Source: RYN-230 sp963718305
GTDB taxonomy: Bacteria; Actinomycetota; Actinomycetes; Streptosporangiales; Streptosporangiaceae
Reading direction: 5' to 3'
DNA length: 64,000 nt
NCBI GenBank assembly: GCA_963718305.1
Contig: CAVQZG010000015.1
Span: 91,904-155,903 of the forward strand
Shown: piece after piece, positions 28,472-37,511 of the stretch
Numbering within the stretch: the stretch's first letter is position 1
How the letters are laid out: each line of letters starts with the position of its first letter
Translations under genes and position numbers: made by a program
The notes under the pieces: model-generated
What the model saw: the letters and a program-made list of their open reading frames with translations, nothing else
Databases searched by the model: none
Told to the model about the DNA's origin: nothing

Positions 28472-29472
28472 GGGCCACCCGCAGCGCCCTGGCCGGCCTG
28501 GCCGGACTCGTCCTCGCCCTCAGCGGGTGCGGGCTGCTGAGCCCGCCCACCACCGCGACCACCAGCGGCCAGAATGCCGCGGCCAGCCCCGCGCCGAGCG
28601 CGCAGGCCAGCAGCCCGCCGTACCAGGTCTCCGGGCTCCTGCACCCGGCCGCCGGGAAGTACTTCGGCCTCGAGGCGGACGGCGCGCCCGACTCGCTGGC
28701 CCCGGTCCAGACCTTCGCGGCCAACACCGGCCGCAAGCCCAACCTGATCGGCCAGTACGTGGCCTGGGGCAAGCCGTTCGACACCCAGGCCGTGACCAAC
28801 GCCTGGTCCTACGGCGCGCTGTACTACATGGCCTGGGAGCCCTTCGGGGTGAGCGTGCAGTCCATCGCCGCAGGCCACAGCGACGGTTACCTCACCCGGT
28901 TCGCCCAGGCGGTCCGCGCGCTGAACCTCCCCGTCGCGATCAGCTTCGGCCACGAAATGAACGGCAACTGGTACCCGTGGGGGACCAGCCAGACCACCCC
29001 GGCCCAGTTCGTGGCGGCCTGGCGGCACATCCACGACCTGTTCACCCGGGCCGGGGCCACGAACGTGATCTGGGTGTGGAACCCCAACATCATCAACCCG
29101 ATGCCCCAGGTTCAGCTCCGGCCGTACTGGCCGGGCCGGGCCTACGTCAACTGGGTGGGCCTGACCGGGTACTTCGCGACGACCGGGGCGCAGACGTTCG
29201 CCACGCTGTACCAGCCCACGGTGACCGAGATCAGGCAGTTCACCGGCAAGCCGTTCATCATCGCCGAGACGGCCATCGAGACCGGCCCGGCCGTGGCGTT
29301 GTGCGCGAAGCAACTGGTCGACGCCGTGACCCAGCATCCGGACGTGCTCGGCTTCGTCTGGTTCGACTACGACAAGCAGGGTGTCGACTGGCGAGTCGAA
29401 TCGCGCCCGGTCGTGCGCGCCGCTGTCGCCGGTGACATCGCAGGGCTGACCCTCGTCAATCCGCGGAAATGA
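28468..29472 (+). CDS. GH26-like (beta-mannanase family) lipoprotein
   Basis: The 334-residue exported hydrolase has an N-terminal signal and lipobox (LSGC, Cys21), a Ser/Ala/Pro linker and a GH26-like barrel. The acid/base glutamate is in FGHEMNGNWYPWG (Glu163) and the nucleophile in FIIAETAIETG (Glu267), with IWVWNPN between them. GH26 enzymes cleave beta-mannans or mixed glucans. Start GTG 28468 overlaps the GT2 stop, and its own stop overlaps the GT39 start. The coupling suggests it edits or releases the polymer made by the GT2, as endoglucanases do in cellulose operons. Confidence 0.85.
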   Translation: MRATRSALAGLAGLVLALSGCGLLSPPTTATTSGQNAAASPAPSAQASSPPYQVSGLLHPAAGKYFGLEADGAPDSLAPVQTFAANTGRKPNLIGQYVAWGKPFDTQAVTNAWSYGALYYMAWEPFGVSVQSIAAGHSDGYLTRFAQAVRALNLPVAISFGHEMNGNWYPWGTSQTTPAQFVAAWRHIHDLFTRAGATNVIWVWNPNIINPMPQVQLRPYWPGRAYVNWVGLTGYFATTGAQTFATLYQPTVTEIRQFTGKPFIIAETAIETGPAVALCAKQLVDAVTQHPDVLGFVWFDYDKQGVDWRVESRPVVRAAVAGDIAGLTLVNPRK

Positions 29473-31223
29473 GCAGGCGGCCGCACAACCCGGCGCCTCC
29501 CGGCCGTCCCGGCCCGGTCCGCCGGGACCGCAGCGCCGCGCCGGACGGGCGCCCGCCGGTCTGGCCGGACGTGGTCGACACCGTGATGCTGGCCAAGTTC
29601 ACCCGGCAGTCCGACGCGCTGACTGATCGGGCGGAACCTTCCGCTCCCCCGGAGCACCCGGGCGAGAGCACCCGGGTGCTCCGGTTGCCGGGCGGGAAGC
29701 ATGGCTCCGGCCCGATGCGGTTCACCACGTCGAGCCGGCGCCGGACCTGGGTGAGCCGGGCCGTCCTGTTCGCCATCATGTGCGTGCAGGCGGCCCTGAC
29801 CCTCCGGATGAGCAATACGGCGTTCGAGGACGAGGCCCTGTACCTCTATACCGGCCACCTGGAGATTGCCCATCTGCTGCACGGCGCGGCGCTGCAGGGC
29901 AACTACGCCTCGTACTTCTCCGGCGCCCCAGTCCTCTATCCGGTGCTCGGCGCGCTCGCCGATGATGTCGGCGGCCTGGCCGCCGCCCGGACGGTCAGCC
30001 TGATCGCGATGCTGGCCACCACCGGCCTGCTGTACTCGCTCACCCGGCGCCTGTTCAACGAGCGGGTCGGCCTCTGCGCAGCGGTGATCTTCTCGGTCAC
30101 CGAGTCGGCCCTGTTCCTCGGGCACCTGGCCACCTACGACGCCCCGTCGCTTTTCCTGCTCGCGCTGGCGTCCTGGATCGTCGTCCGGACCGCCTCGTTC
30201 CGCTGGCCGGGATACCTGCTGGCGGCCCTGCCCATCGCGCTCGCGGTGGCCACCAAGTACGCGGCGGGGCTGTTCGTGCCGACCATCGTGGCGCTCAGCG
30301 CGCTCGCGGCGTGGCCGCACCGCGGGCGCAAGGCGCTGATAGCGCCGGCCGGCCTGGGCGCAGCGATCGCCGTGCTGCTCGGCGGGGCCCTGGCCCTGGC
30401 CGGGCCGGCCTACCAGACCGGCATCAGATTCACCACCACGGCACGGTTCCAGGGCACCACCGCCACCTCGCTCCTGCTCCGGGACAGCCTGGTGTGGGGC
30501 GGGCTGCCGTTCGCGCTGGCCCTGATCGGGACGGTGGCCTACGCGATCCGGTCCCGTACCGAGGCGGGCGAGCTGATCGCGGAGTCAGCCGGCCGGGCCT
30601 GGCGGATCACCCTGGGCGTCGTCCTGACCGGGACCGCGCTGCTGGCGCCCGCGGACCAGATCCACATCCACACCCTGACCTCACTGCAGAAGCACATCGG
30701 CTTCGGGCTCTTCTTCGCTGCCCCGTTCGCCGGCATCGGCCTGACCCGCATCATCGGCGACCATTTCCGCCGCGCCCAGGTGGGCATCGCGATCTGGGGA
30801 GCCGCCCTGGTCATCGGGATGACCCAGGCCAACGACCTGTTCGATGGCTGGCCTGATTCCAGCGCTTTCATCCCGGTCATGAGCCGGTACCTGCAGCCCG
30901 GCGCGCACTACCTGGCCGAGGTGGACGAGGTGCCCATCTACTACCTGCGTCATCACGCCGATGCGCAGCCCGATCAGTTCACGTCGACCTATTTCATCGG
31001 GTACACCGACCGGCAGCACCAGTACCTGACCGGGAACGCCGGTTTCGTCGCCGCGATCAAGGCCGGCTACTTCAAGGTGGTCGCCTTCGACGGCCAGGTC
31101 ACCCCCGGCCTGGATAATCTCCTGGCCAGCACCCTGCGGGCCGATCCTGACTACCGGCTCGCCGCGGCGATCCCAGTGAACGGGCACACCGTCACCTACT
31201 ACGTCTGGGTCCGGCGCGGCTAA
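29469..31223 (+). CDS. GT39-like membrane mannosyl/glycosyltransferase
   Basis: The 584-residue GT-C-fold protein has a proline-rich cytoplasmic N-terminus of about 95 residues and then about ten membrane helices. The acidic first-loop motif is NTAFEDEALYLYTGH, as in lipid-phosphate-sugar-dependent transferases of the GT39/ArnT group. A soluble extracytoplasmic C-terminal part (about 475-584) follows. It starts at an ATGA overlap with the GH26 gene and is the third member of the operon. It could glycosylate the polymer or a protein partner; the acceptor is unknown. Confidence 0.8.
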   Translation: MSRRPHNPAPPGRPGPVRRDRSAAPDGRPPVWPDVVDTVMLAKFTRQSDALTDRAEPSAPPEHPGESTRVLRLPGGKHGSGPMRFTTSSRRRTWVSRAVLFAIMCVQAALTLRMSNTAFEDEALYLYTGHLEIAHLLHGAALQGNYASYFSGAPVLYPVLGALADDVGGLAAARTVSLIAMLATTGLLYSLTRRLFNERVGLCAAVIFSVTESALFLGHLATYDAPSLFLLALASWIVVRTASFRWPGYLLAALPIALAVATKYAAGLFVPTIVALSALAAWPHRGRKALIAPAGLGAAIAVLLGGALALAGPAYQTGIRFTTTARFQGTTATSLLLRDSLVWGGLPFALALIGTVAYAIRSRTEAGELIAESAGRAWRITLGVVLTGTALLAPADQIHIHTLTSLQKHIGFGLFFAAPFAGIGLTRIIGDHFRRAQVGIAIWGAALVIGMTQANDLFDGWPDSSAFIPVMSRYLQPGAHYLAEVDEVPIYYLRHHADAQPDQFTSTYFIGYTDRQHQYLTGNAGFVAAIKAGYFKVVAFDGQVTPGLDNLLASTLRADPDYRLAAAIPVNGHTVTYYVWVRRG

Positions 31224-32587
31224 ACCAGGGCGGACTCGCTGATCCCGGCCTCGCGCATGATCGCGGCCAGCATCCGCCGGTGCTCGGGGATCAGCGTGCC
31301 CTGGTGCTTGACGGTCAGCTGCGCGGCCCGGGCCAGCACCGGCTGGTCCACCGCGCTGAGGGTCGCGTCGAGCAGGGCCCAGGACAGCTGGTCCAGCGCG
31401 GGTCGCAGCACCGCGGGATCCTCCGTGCTGCGGCACGCCTCGTCCAGTTCCTGCAGCCGCCGGTCCAGCTCCGGGCCGGGCGTCACGGCCAGCGGGAAGG
31501 CATCCACCATCGCGCCCGGCATGGGCTCGGCGGTGGCCGCCTCGAACGCGCTGAGCAGCGGGCTCACCTCGCCGGCGGTCAGCGGGTCGTAGAGTCCCGG
31601 GAACGGGATGGGCTCGTAGCCGCGGTCGTAGCCGCTGACGTAGATCGGCGTGGCGGACCCGGTGCGGGCCAGCACCCCGAGGGTCACGTCGAGCAGGGTG
31701 ACCGGCCAGCCGAGATCGGTGATGGCGTGCACGCGCAGCTCGCCGGGCCGCGCGCCCAGCCCGGCCGCCAGCAGCAGCTGGGCCGATTCGAGCGCGGATT
31801 CCCCGTAGAAGCCGATGTCCGCGCTGTGCAGGCGGATCACCCCGCCCCGGCACCAGTCGAGCAGCCGGCCGTGGATGATCGAGTTGTCAACGACATGAGT
31901 GAACCGTGCGGTGGAGTACGTCGTGGTGGTGCTGCTCCCCGCGGCCGCCGCGACCAGCCATTCGGCCACCCGCTTGGACGCCGTGTACACGTCCGGGGAG
32001 TACGGCCGCAGCGCCTTGCCGGTGGAGGCGCACACGACCTGCGGGACGCCCAGTTCAGCCGCGACCTTGATCACGTTCTCGGTGCCGAGCACGTTGGTGC
32101 TCAGCGTGCGGTGCACCTCCTGCTCGGCCAGGCCGGGGTCGCGCTGGGCGGCGACGTGGAAGACAACGTCCGGCCGGAGCTCCCCGAGCACGATGGTGAG
32201 CCGCTGCCGGTCCCGGATGTCGGCCTGGACGTATTCTGCGCCAGGCAGCCGCGGGTACCGGTCCGTGATGCCCCGGCCCACGCTCACCAGCCGCTTCGGA
32301 CATCGGATCTCCACCTGCTGCATGAGCTTGGAGCCAATGCAGCCGGTGCCGCCCACCACGACCACGGTCTTGCCGCGCAGCCAGGCGTCCAGCTCGTCGT
32401 CCGGCAGCGGCAGCGCCCGCTCGCTGATGGCCAGGAACCGCGCGTACTCCTGCTGCGCATCGGGCTTGGCCTCGAGCAGGGCCCGGGTCAGGTCCCGCAG
32501 CCGGGTCAGGGACGCATCGTCCAGGGTCTCCCTTCCCGGCGGTACCGCCTGACGCATCAACGCAACGATTTCGGGCGCAGTTAGCAC
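31220..32587 (-). CDS. NAD-dependent epimerase/dehydratase (polysaccharide type)
   Basis: The protein has 455 residues from GTG 32587 (VLTAPEIVALMRQ). The Rossmann motif is VVVVGGTGCIGSKLMQQ, near residue 95, and the SDR active site is YTASK with a preceding Ser/Thr (CASTGKA). An HVAAQRDPGLAEQEVHRT segment resembles CapD/polysaccharide synthesis dehydratases. About 85 extra helical residues precede the nucleotide fold. It converges with the GT39 gene, overlapping at the stops, and may supply a nucleotide sugar to that pathway. Confidence 0.8.
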   Translation of the reverse strand: MLTAPEIVALMRQAVPPGRETLDDASLTRLRDLTRALLEAKPDAQQEYARFLAISERALPLPDDELDAWLRGKTVVVVGGTGCIGSKLMQQVEIRCPKRLVSVGRGITDRYPRLPGAEYVQADIRDRQRLTIVLGELRPDVVFHVAAQRDPGLAEQEVHRTLSTNVLGTENVIKVAAELGVPQVVCASTGKALRPYSPDVYTASKRVAEWLVAAAAGSSTTTTYSTARFTHVVDNSIIHGRLLDWCRGGVIRLHSADIGFYGESALESAQLLLAAGLGARPGELRVHAITDLGWPVTLLDVTLGVLARTGSATPIYVSGYDRGYEPIPFPGLYDPLTAGEVSPLLSAFEAATAEPMPGAMVDAFPLAVTPGPELDRRLQELDEACRSTEDPAVLRPALDQLSWALLDATLSAVDQPVLARAAQLTVKHQGTLIPEHRRMLAAIMREAGISESALV

Positions 32588-32925
32588 CGCTGGCCTCCAC
32601 TCAGCGTTCCTGGCCTGGTCGCGGGGGGCATCCTGGCCTATCGCCGGACCGCAGAAGCATGCCAGACGTCCCGGGGCGACTGTGCACATAACCGGAATTG
32701 TTAGCCCACAGGAAACACGCCATCGTCCCCCCAACCGTCACCCGGCCGCCGCGACCACGACGTCAGGCCCCCAGGTCAGGCACCCGGGACGACCCAGCAA
32801 GCTAGGTGTTCCCTCACAATGAGTAAACAGGTGTCTGTACTGACACACTGGGATCGTACGGCAATACGGTCCTTTTGCTCTCACTGGGTCATATCCGGCC
32901 TGGGGATCCGGCGCCGCTTCAGCCA
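32588..32925. other. Intergenic region without recognised gene
   Basis: This 338-base stretch lies between the epimerase start and the end of the glutathione peroxidase gene. I see no conserved protein in any frame and no clear hairpin. Confidence 0.5.
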
Positions 32926-33414
<489 letters not shown>

Positions 33415-33534
33415 GGTGTGGTTCCTTCGCTGCTAGCCGGGAATGCGGGGTCCTGATACAAATCCACCAACAGCACCCGCGCCCGGCTCATGCCCGCCCC
33501 GGCCGACGAGGTGCACGGGGAAAGGGGTGCACGG

Positions 33535-34083
33535 GTGAAACCAGCCCCGGATGCCCAGGATCCGCTGACCCGGGTCGACCAGCTGGTCGGGGCGGCGCCC
33601 GAGCCGGAGAACACGGTCCTGACCGATGACGCACGGCTCGTGCGCTGGGCCGGGCCGTCATTTCTGCTCTTCTCGCTGATCCTGCTGCCCTGGATCGGGT
33701 ACGTCGCGGTCTCGCTGCCGTCCCGCCAGCTGTCCCCGAACTACGACGTCGCCTGGGCCGGCTTCGACGTCTTCCTGCTCGCTGGCCTGGCGAGCACGGC
33801 CTACTTCGCGCTGCGCCGGTCGAGGTACCTGTCCACCGCGGCCGCGGCCACCGCCACCCTGCTCGTCGTGGACGCGTGGTTCGACTGCATGACGACCCCA
33901 GCCGACCAGCGCTGGCAGTCGTTCGTGCTGTGCGGGCTGGTCGAGCTGCCGCTGGCCGCCCTGTGCCTGTGGCTCAGCTACCACACGCACCAGATCGCCG
34001 AGCGCCGGGTCCGGCTGCTGCTCCGGCAGAGGCAGCGGCTACGCCTGCGTCTGCGATCGCGGCGGCGGGCGCGCGTGCCGTAA
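33535..34083 (+). CDS. Four-helix integral membrane protein of unknown function
   Basis: The protein has 182 residues from GTG 33535, preceded by AAAGGGG. Four hydrophobic segments are visible: FLLFSLILLPWIGYVAVSL, WAGFDVFLLAGLASTAYF, an Ala/Thr/Leu segment, and FVLCGLVELPLAALCLWL. The C-terminus is strikingly Arg-rich (RLRLRLRSRRRAR) and should be cytoplasmic. I do not recognise a function. Confidence 0.7.
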   Translation: MKPAPDAQDPLTRVDQLVGAAPEPENTVLTDDARLVRWAGPSFLLFSLILLPWIGYVAVSLPSRQLSPNYDVAWAGFDVFLLAGLASTAYFALRRSRYLSTAAAATATLLVVDAWFDCMTTPADQRWQSFVLCGLVELPLAALCLWLSYHTHQIAERRVRLLLRQRQRLRLRLRSRRRARVP

Positions 34084-34164
34084 TTCCCCCGCAGCTATGC
34101 ATGAAGAGTCGCCCGGGGGGCACTTGAGGGCCGGTTGTTCCGGTTTCCGAGAGCGGAGACAGTG

Positions 34165-34983
34165 ATGTCGTCATCATCGGCGCGTGTGTCCATGAAGGCC
34201 CGGCGGGCCTCAGACAGCCGCGCGGCCCAGTTGCTGGCCCGCGCGGGCCTGACCGCCCGCGGCGTTATCTACATCCTGATCGGCATCGTCGCCTTCCTGG
34301 TCGCGGTCGGCCAGGGAGGGCACCAGGCCGACCAGCAGGGCGCCCTGCAGCTGGTCGCGGCCCAGCCGTTTGGCCTGGTCCTGCTGTGGCTGCTCGCCAT
34401 CGGCTTCGTCGGCTACGCCCTGTGGCGCTTCAGCGAGGCCGCGTTCGGTGTCACCGGTGAGGGCACCGGCGCGGGCCCGCGGCTCAAGTCGCTGGTGCGG
34501 GGGCTGGTCTACGCCAGCTTCGCGGTGCTCACGTTCAAGGTCATCATGGGCAAGAAGTCCAACCAGGCGGGCCAGGAGAAGGACTTCACCGCCAGCGTCA
34601 TGCACCACACCGGCGGCCGCTTCGCAGTGGGGATCGTCGGGCTGATCATCGTGATCGTCGGCCTGGCGCTGGTGGTCGAGGGGGCCAGGCACAAGTTCAT
34701 GAAGCACCTGCGGACCGGGGAGATGAGCCCGCAGACCCGGAAAATGATAAAGCGGCTGGGCACGGTCGGGACCATCGCCCGGGGGCTGGTGTTCGCGCTG
34801 GCCGGGGTGCTGGTGATCGACGCGGCCATCACGGCCAGCCCTTCCAAGGCGGGCGGCCTGGACACGTCCCTGCACACCCTGCGCAACGCGCCGTTCGGCG
34901 AATTCCTGCTGATCATCGCGGCGCTCGGCCTGATCGCATTCGGCATCTACGGCCTGGCCGAGGCCCGCTGGCGCCGGGTCTGA
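34165..34983 (+). CDS. DUF1206 membrane protein
   Basis: The protein has 272 residues with three repeated two-helix units, the DUF1206 pattern. Each unit begins with a RGVIYxxxGxxAF-like helix: ARAGLTARGVIYILIGIVAF, VRGLVYASFAVLTFK and IARGLVFALAGVLV. The ends are GFVGYALWRFSEAAFG and GFGIYGLAEAR-like (AFGIYGLAEARWRR). ATG 34165 follows GCGGAGA. The role is unknown; in actinomycetes it is a stand-alone membrane protein. Confidence 0.9.
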   Translation: MSSSSARVSMKARRASDSRAAQLLARAGLTARGVIYILIGIVAFLVAVGQGGHQADQQGALQLVAAQPFGLVLLWLLAIGFVGYALWRFSEAAFGVTGEGTGAGPRLKSLVRGLVYASFAVLTFKVIMGKKSNQAGQEKDFTASVMHHTGGRFAVGIVGLIIVIVGLALVVEGARHKFMKHLRTGEMSPQTRKMIKRLGTVGTIARGLVFALAGVLVIDAAITASPSKAGGLDTSLHTLRNAPFGEFLLIIAALGLIAFGIYGLAEARWRRV

Positions 34984-35002
34984 CCGGATCTGTCCCGGAG
35001 AC

Positions 35003-35030
35003 CCGGCCGATCCTGGCCCGGATCGGCCGG
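35003..35030. terminator. Hairpin between convergent DUF1206 and MDMPI genes
   Basis: CCGGCCGATC (35003-35012) and GATCGGCCGG (35021-35030) form a perfect 10-bp stem with an 8-base loop. It sits midway between two convergent stop codons. No T-tract is present. Confidence 0.6.
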
Positions 35031-35042
35031 CCGTGATGCTCC

Positions 35043-35798
35043 CTAGAACGGAACCTCGGTATTCATTAGTTCACCGAGGGTGACGCTGGCCGGGCGCCGG
35101 GCCACGGCGCGGCAGAAGTCCATCGCGTCCAAGGTCATGGCCGGGCCGTTCTGGCCGGCTGCCCAGGTGCCGCCCGCGGGGCCGGTCAGGGTCAGCGCGA
35201 AGTCCTTACCGTGACGGTCGGACCACTCGGCGACGACGTCGGCGACGATCACGCCGTCGTGATCGGCGGTCAGGTGCAGGGGAGCCCCGGTGGCCCGGGA
35301 GATGTCGAGGCGGTGCATCCACGGGTCGCGGGTCAGCATGATGTCGATGAGGTAGCCGAAGGTCCACGGCTCCTGGGCGCCGTTGACGTCTTGGAGCTGG
35401 GGCATGGCGCGATGGCGGACGAATGACGGCGCGCGGCGCCGCCCGGTCACGGCCTTAGGGGCGCGGGCCCGGTAGCGCCCGGTGATCCGGTCGGGGGCCC
35501 AGCCTGCCCGCTCGTCGACCTGAAGCTGGGTGAGGGCGTCGATATAGAGGCCGCCGGCCTGGTCTACGGTGCGGCGGGCCAGGCGCTGCTGGCGGAGGTT
35601 CTCCCGCATCGACGCGGCCATCTCGACCATCCCGAGCATGTGCGCGGCCATCTGCCGGACATCCCAGGCCGGGCAGTCCGTCGCGGTGGTCCAGTGCCCC
35701 GGCTCCAGGGAGGAGAACACGGCGGTGCATCGGTCGTACTCGGTGGCGGCCAGCCGCAGGGCCAGCGGCCGGGGCAGGGCGGGTTCGCGTGGATTCAT
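35043..35798 (-). CDS. Maleylpyruvate isomerase-fold (mycothiol-dependent/DinB-like) protein
   Basis: The 251-residue protein belongs to the MDMPI/DinB four-helix family that often uses mycothiol. The metal histidine is in MAAHMLGMVEM (His53) and the second site is RDPWMHRLDI (about 156-165). An N-terminal WTTATDCPAWDVRQM segment is typical. The ATG at 35798 overlaps the TetR stop (ATGA), so the two genes are coupled. The substrate is unknown, perhaps a toxic electrophile sensed by the TetR protein. Confidence 0.82.
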   Translation of the reverse strand: MNPREPALPRPLALRLAATEYDRCTAVFSSLEPGHWTTATDCPAWDVRQMAAHMLGMVEMAASMRENLRQQRLARRTVDQAGGLYIDALTQLQVDERAGWAPDRITGRYRARAPKAVTGRRRAPSFVRHRAMPQLQDVNGAQEPWTFGYLIDIMLTRDPWMHRLDISRATGAPLHLTADHDGVIVADVVAEWSDRHGKDFALTLTGPAGGTWAAGQNGPAMTLDAMDFCRAVARRPASVTLGELMNTEVPF

Positions 35799-36418
35799 GA
35801 TGTCTTCTCCTGGGTCGGGTCGATGCGGGGCAGGTCAAGGTCGTCCGCGAACATAGAGATCACCCGGGGGATCAGGCGGCGCCATCGCTGGCCGCCCGGG
35901 TCGTTGGCGAGCTGCTGGGAGATCAGGCCTGAGATGAGCGCGGTAAACAGGTCAGCGTCCTGATCTGAGGCGATCCCCAGGCTTTCCAGCTCCTGCTGCA
36001 TCAGCCCGTAGACCTCCACGGCCGGCGCATAGGCCTCAGGGCTGGGATGGAAGCCGGGTACGACGCTGACGTCCATCAGCTGGTGCCGGGCCAGGTCAGC
36101 GACGGCGAAGTCGAAATAGTGCTCGGCGATGGCGGCCAGCCGCGCCCGCGGCCCGGTCGGCAGGTCCCCCAGCGCGTCCCGGGCGTAATTCAGGAAGGTC
36201 CGCCAGGCCTGCTCGAACATCCCGTCGTAGATGGCGTTCTTCGAGGCGAAGTGCGAGTACAGCGAAGGCTGCTGCATGCCGACCCGGGTGGCGATGTCAC
36301 GCAGGGTTAGCCCGGCCAGGCTGTTCTCGTGCGCGGCATCCCAGGCGGCCGCCAGGATCTCCAGCCGTGTCGCCTCACGCCGTTCGGCTTTCCTATCGCG
36401 ATTAGGTGAAACTATCAT
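35795..36418 (-). CDS. TetR-family transcriptional regulator
   Basis: The protein has 207 residues from ATG 36418. The N-terminal helix-turn-helix is RLEILAAAWDAAHENSLAGL, then LRDIATRVGMQQPSLYSHFA, the TetR recognition region. The C-terminal domain resembles TetR_C regulators with YAPAVEVYGLMQQELESLG. It forms a two-gene operon with the MDMPI-like gene. An inverted repeat covers the start codon, so it probably represses itself. A GTG at 36433 is an alternative start. Confidence 0.9.
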   Translation of the reverse strand: MIVSPNRDRKAERREATRLEILAAAWDAAHENSLAGLTLRDIATRVGMQQPSLYSHFASKNAIYDGMFEQAWRTFLNYARDALGDLPTGPRARLAAIAEHYFDFAVADLARHQLMDVSVVPGFHPSPEAYAPAVEVYGLMQQELESLGIASDQDADLFTALISGLISQQLANDPGGQRWRRLIPRVISMFADDLDLPRIDPTQEKTS

Positions 36419-36434
36419 GATTAGATAGTTCACC
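36405..36434. promoter_or_regulatory. Inverted-repeat operator of the TetR/MDMPI operon
   Basis: GGTGAAACTATC (36405-36416) and GATAGTTCACC (36424-36434) are inverted arms around a 7-base centre; one arm has an extra A. The repeat overlaps the proposed start codon at 36418, implying either autorepression at a leaderless promoter or a start further downstream. Confidence 0.7.
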
Positions 36435-36625
36435 CGGGGAGGTGCCCTGTCAAGCGGCAGCAGCCGGCCCGGCGGGCGGCCGGGCTGAACAGCACCACCG
36501 GCCGGGACGGGTAGGCGGCCGGCAGCACGAGCACGGGAAGCGGCGGGCGTGAGTGTGTCCCCGGCACCCGGCAGGCGTTAGATATGATGCGGGCTATTGT
36601 CAGCCGGTAATGAGCAGGAGTGAGC

Positions 36626-37498
36626 GTGCCGATCGCATCAGTGGGCCCTTTCCCGCTGAATGAGGTCACCGAGGGCGACTGCCGGAAACTGATCCTCGAT
36701 CTGCCGGATAATTGCATCGATATCGCGGTGACCAGCCCGCCGTACTGGGGCCAGCGCATGTCCGAGGGCAATGGCGTCGAGTCCGATCCCCGCGCTTACA
36801 TCGCCGAACTCACCGCGATTTTCAGCTCGCTGCTGCCCAAGCTGAAGCCGGACGGCCTGCTCTGGCTCAACGTCGGCGATGCGTACAACACGCCGGTGAA
36901 CTGGCGCAGCGAGGACCACTCCTACAGCACCCTCGGACCCGGCGGGACCGGCCTCGACCCCGCCAACTCCGCCTACGTCAAGCCCCGGCACCGCCGGAAG
37001 GCATTCCTGGACAAGAATGAGCCGTGGCTCCGGTACGGGAATCTCCTCGCCCTCCCCTACCGTCTCGTCATCGCGATGTGCGACGCGGGCTGGCTCTTCC
37101 GCGGCGAGGTGATCTGGCGTAAGCGCAATCCGATGCCGGAGGGGAAGTGCCGCCGCCCGCACCGGCAGCACGAAACCATCTACTTGTTCGCCCGCGAGGA
37201 GCAGCATCCGTTTCGCACCGCGCCGCCGGTCGGCTCCATCTGGGAAATCAGCAACGAAAAGCTCACGGGGCTGAGGCACTTTTCCCGGTTCCCGGAGGAA
37301 CTGCCGCGCCGGTGCATCCAGGCCTACGGGGCTCTGGGGAGCGACGTCATCGTGCTCGACCCGTTCAGCGGGTCCGGTACCACGGGCGTGGCCGCCCGCC
37401 TGCTCGGCTGCGCGTTCCTCGGCTTCGAGATCGACCACGCGCAGGTGCTGGCGGCCAACGAGCGCCTCACCCGGGCCGCCCCCGACGCCAGGGGTTAA
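36626..37498 (+). CDS. Beta-class DNA amino-methyltransferase, no restriction partner seen
   Basis: A 290-residue N4-cytosine or N6-adenine methyltransferase. The catalytic motif IV is TSPPYW (36-41) and precedes the SAM motif I DPFSGSGTTG (about 239-248), the order that defines the beta group. SPPYW favours N4-cytosine but is not decisive. A specificity region with VKPRHRRKAFLDKNEPWLRYG lies between. GTG 36626 follows AGGAG; GTG 36620 is the alternative. No endonuclease gene is adjacent. A P-loop kinase gene follows after 13 bases and is probably co-transcribed. Confidence 0.88.
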   Translation: MPIASVGPFPLNEVTEGDCRKLILDLPDNCIDIAVTSPPYWGQRMSEGNGVESDPRAYIAELTAIFSSLLPKLKPDGLLWLNVGDAYNTPVNWRSEDHSYSTLGPGGTGLDPANSAYVKPRHRRKAFLDKNEPWLRYGNLLALPYRLVIAMCDAGWLFRGEVIWRKRNPMPEGKCRRPHRQHETIYLFAREEQHPFRTAPPVGSIWEISNEKLTGLRHFSRFPEELPRRCIQAYGALGSDVIVLDPFSGSGTTGVAARLLGCAFLGFEIDHAQVLAANERLTRAAPDARG

Positions 37499-37511
37499 GG
37501 GAGCAGCCAGG

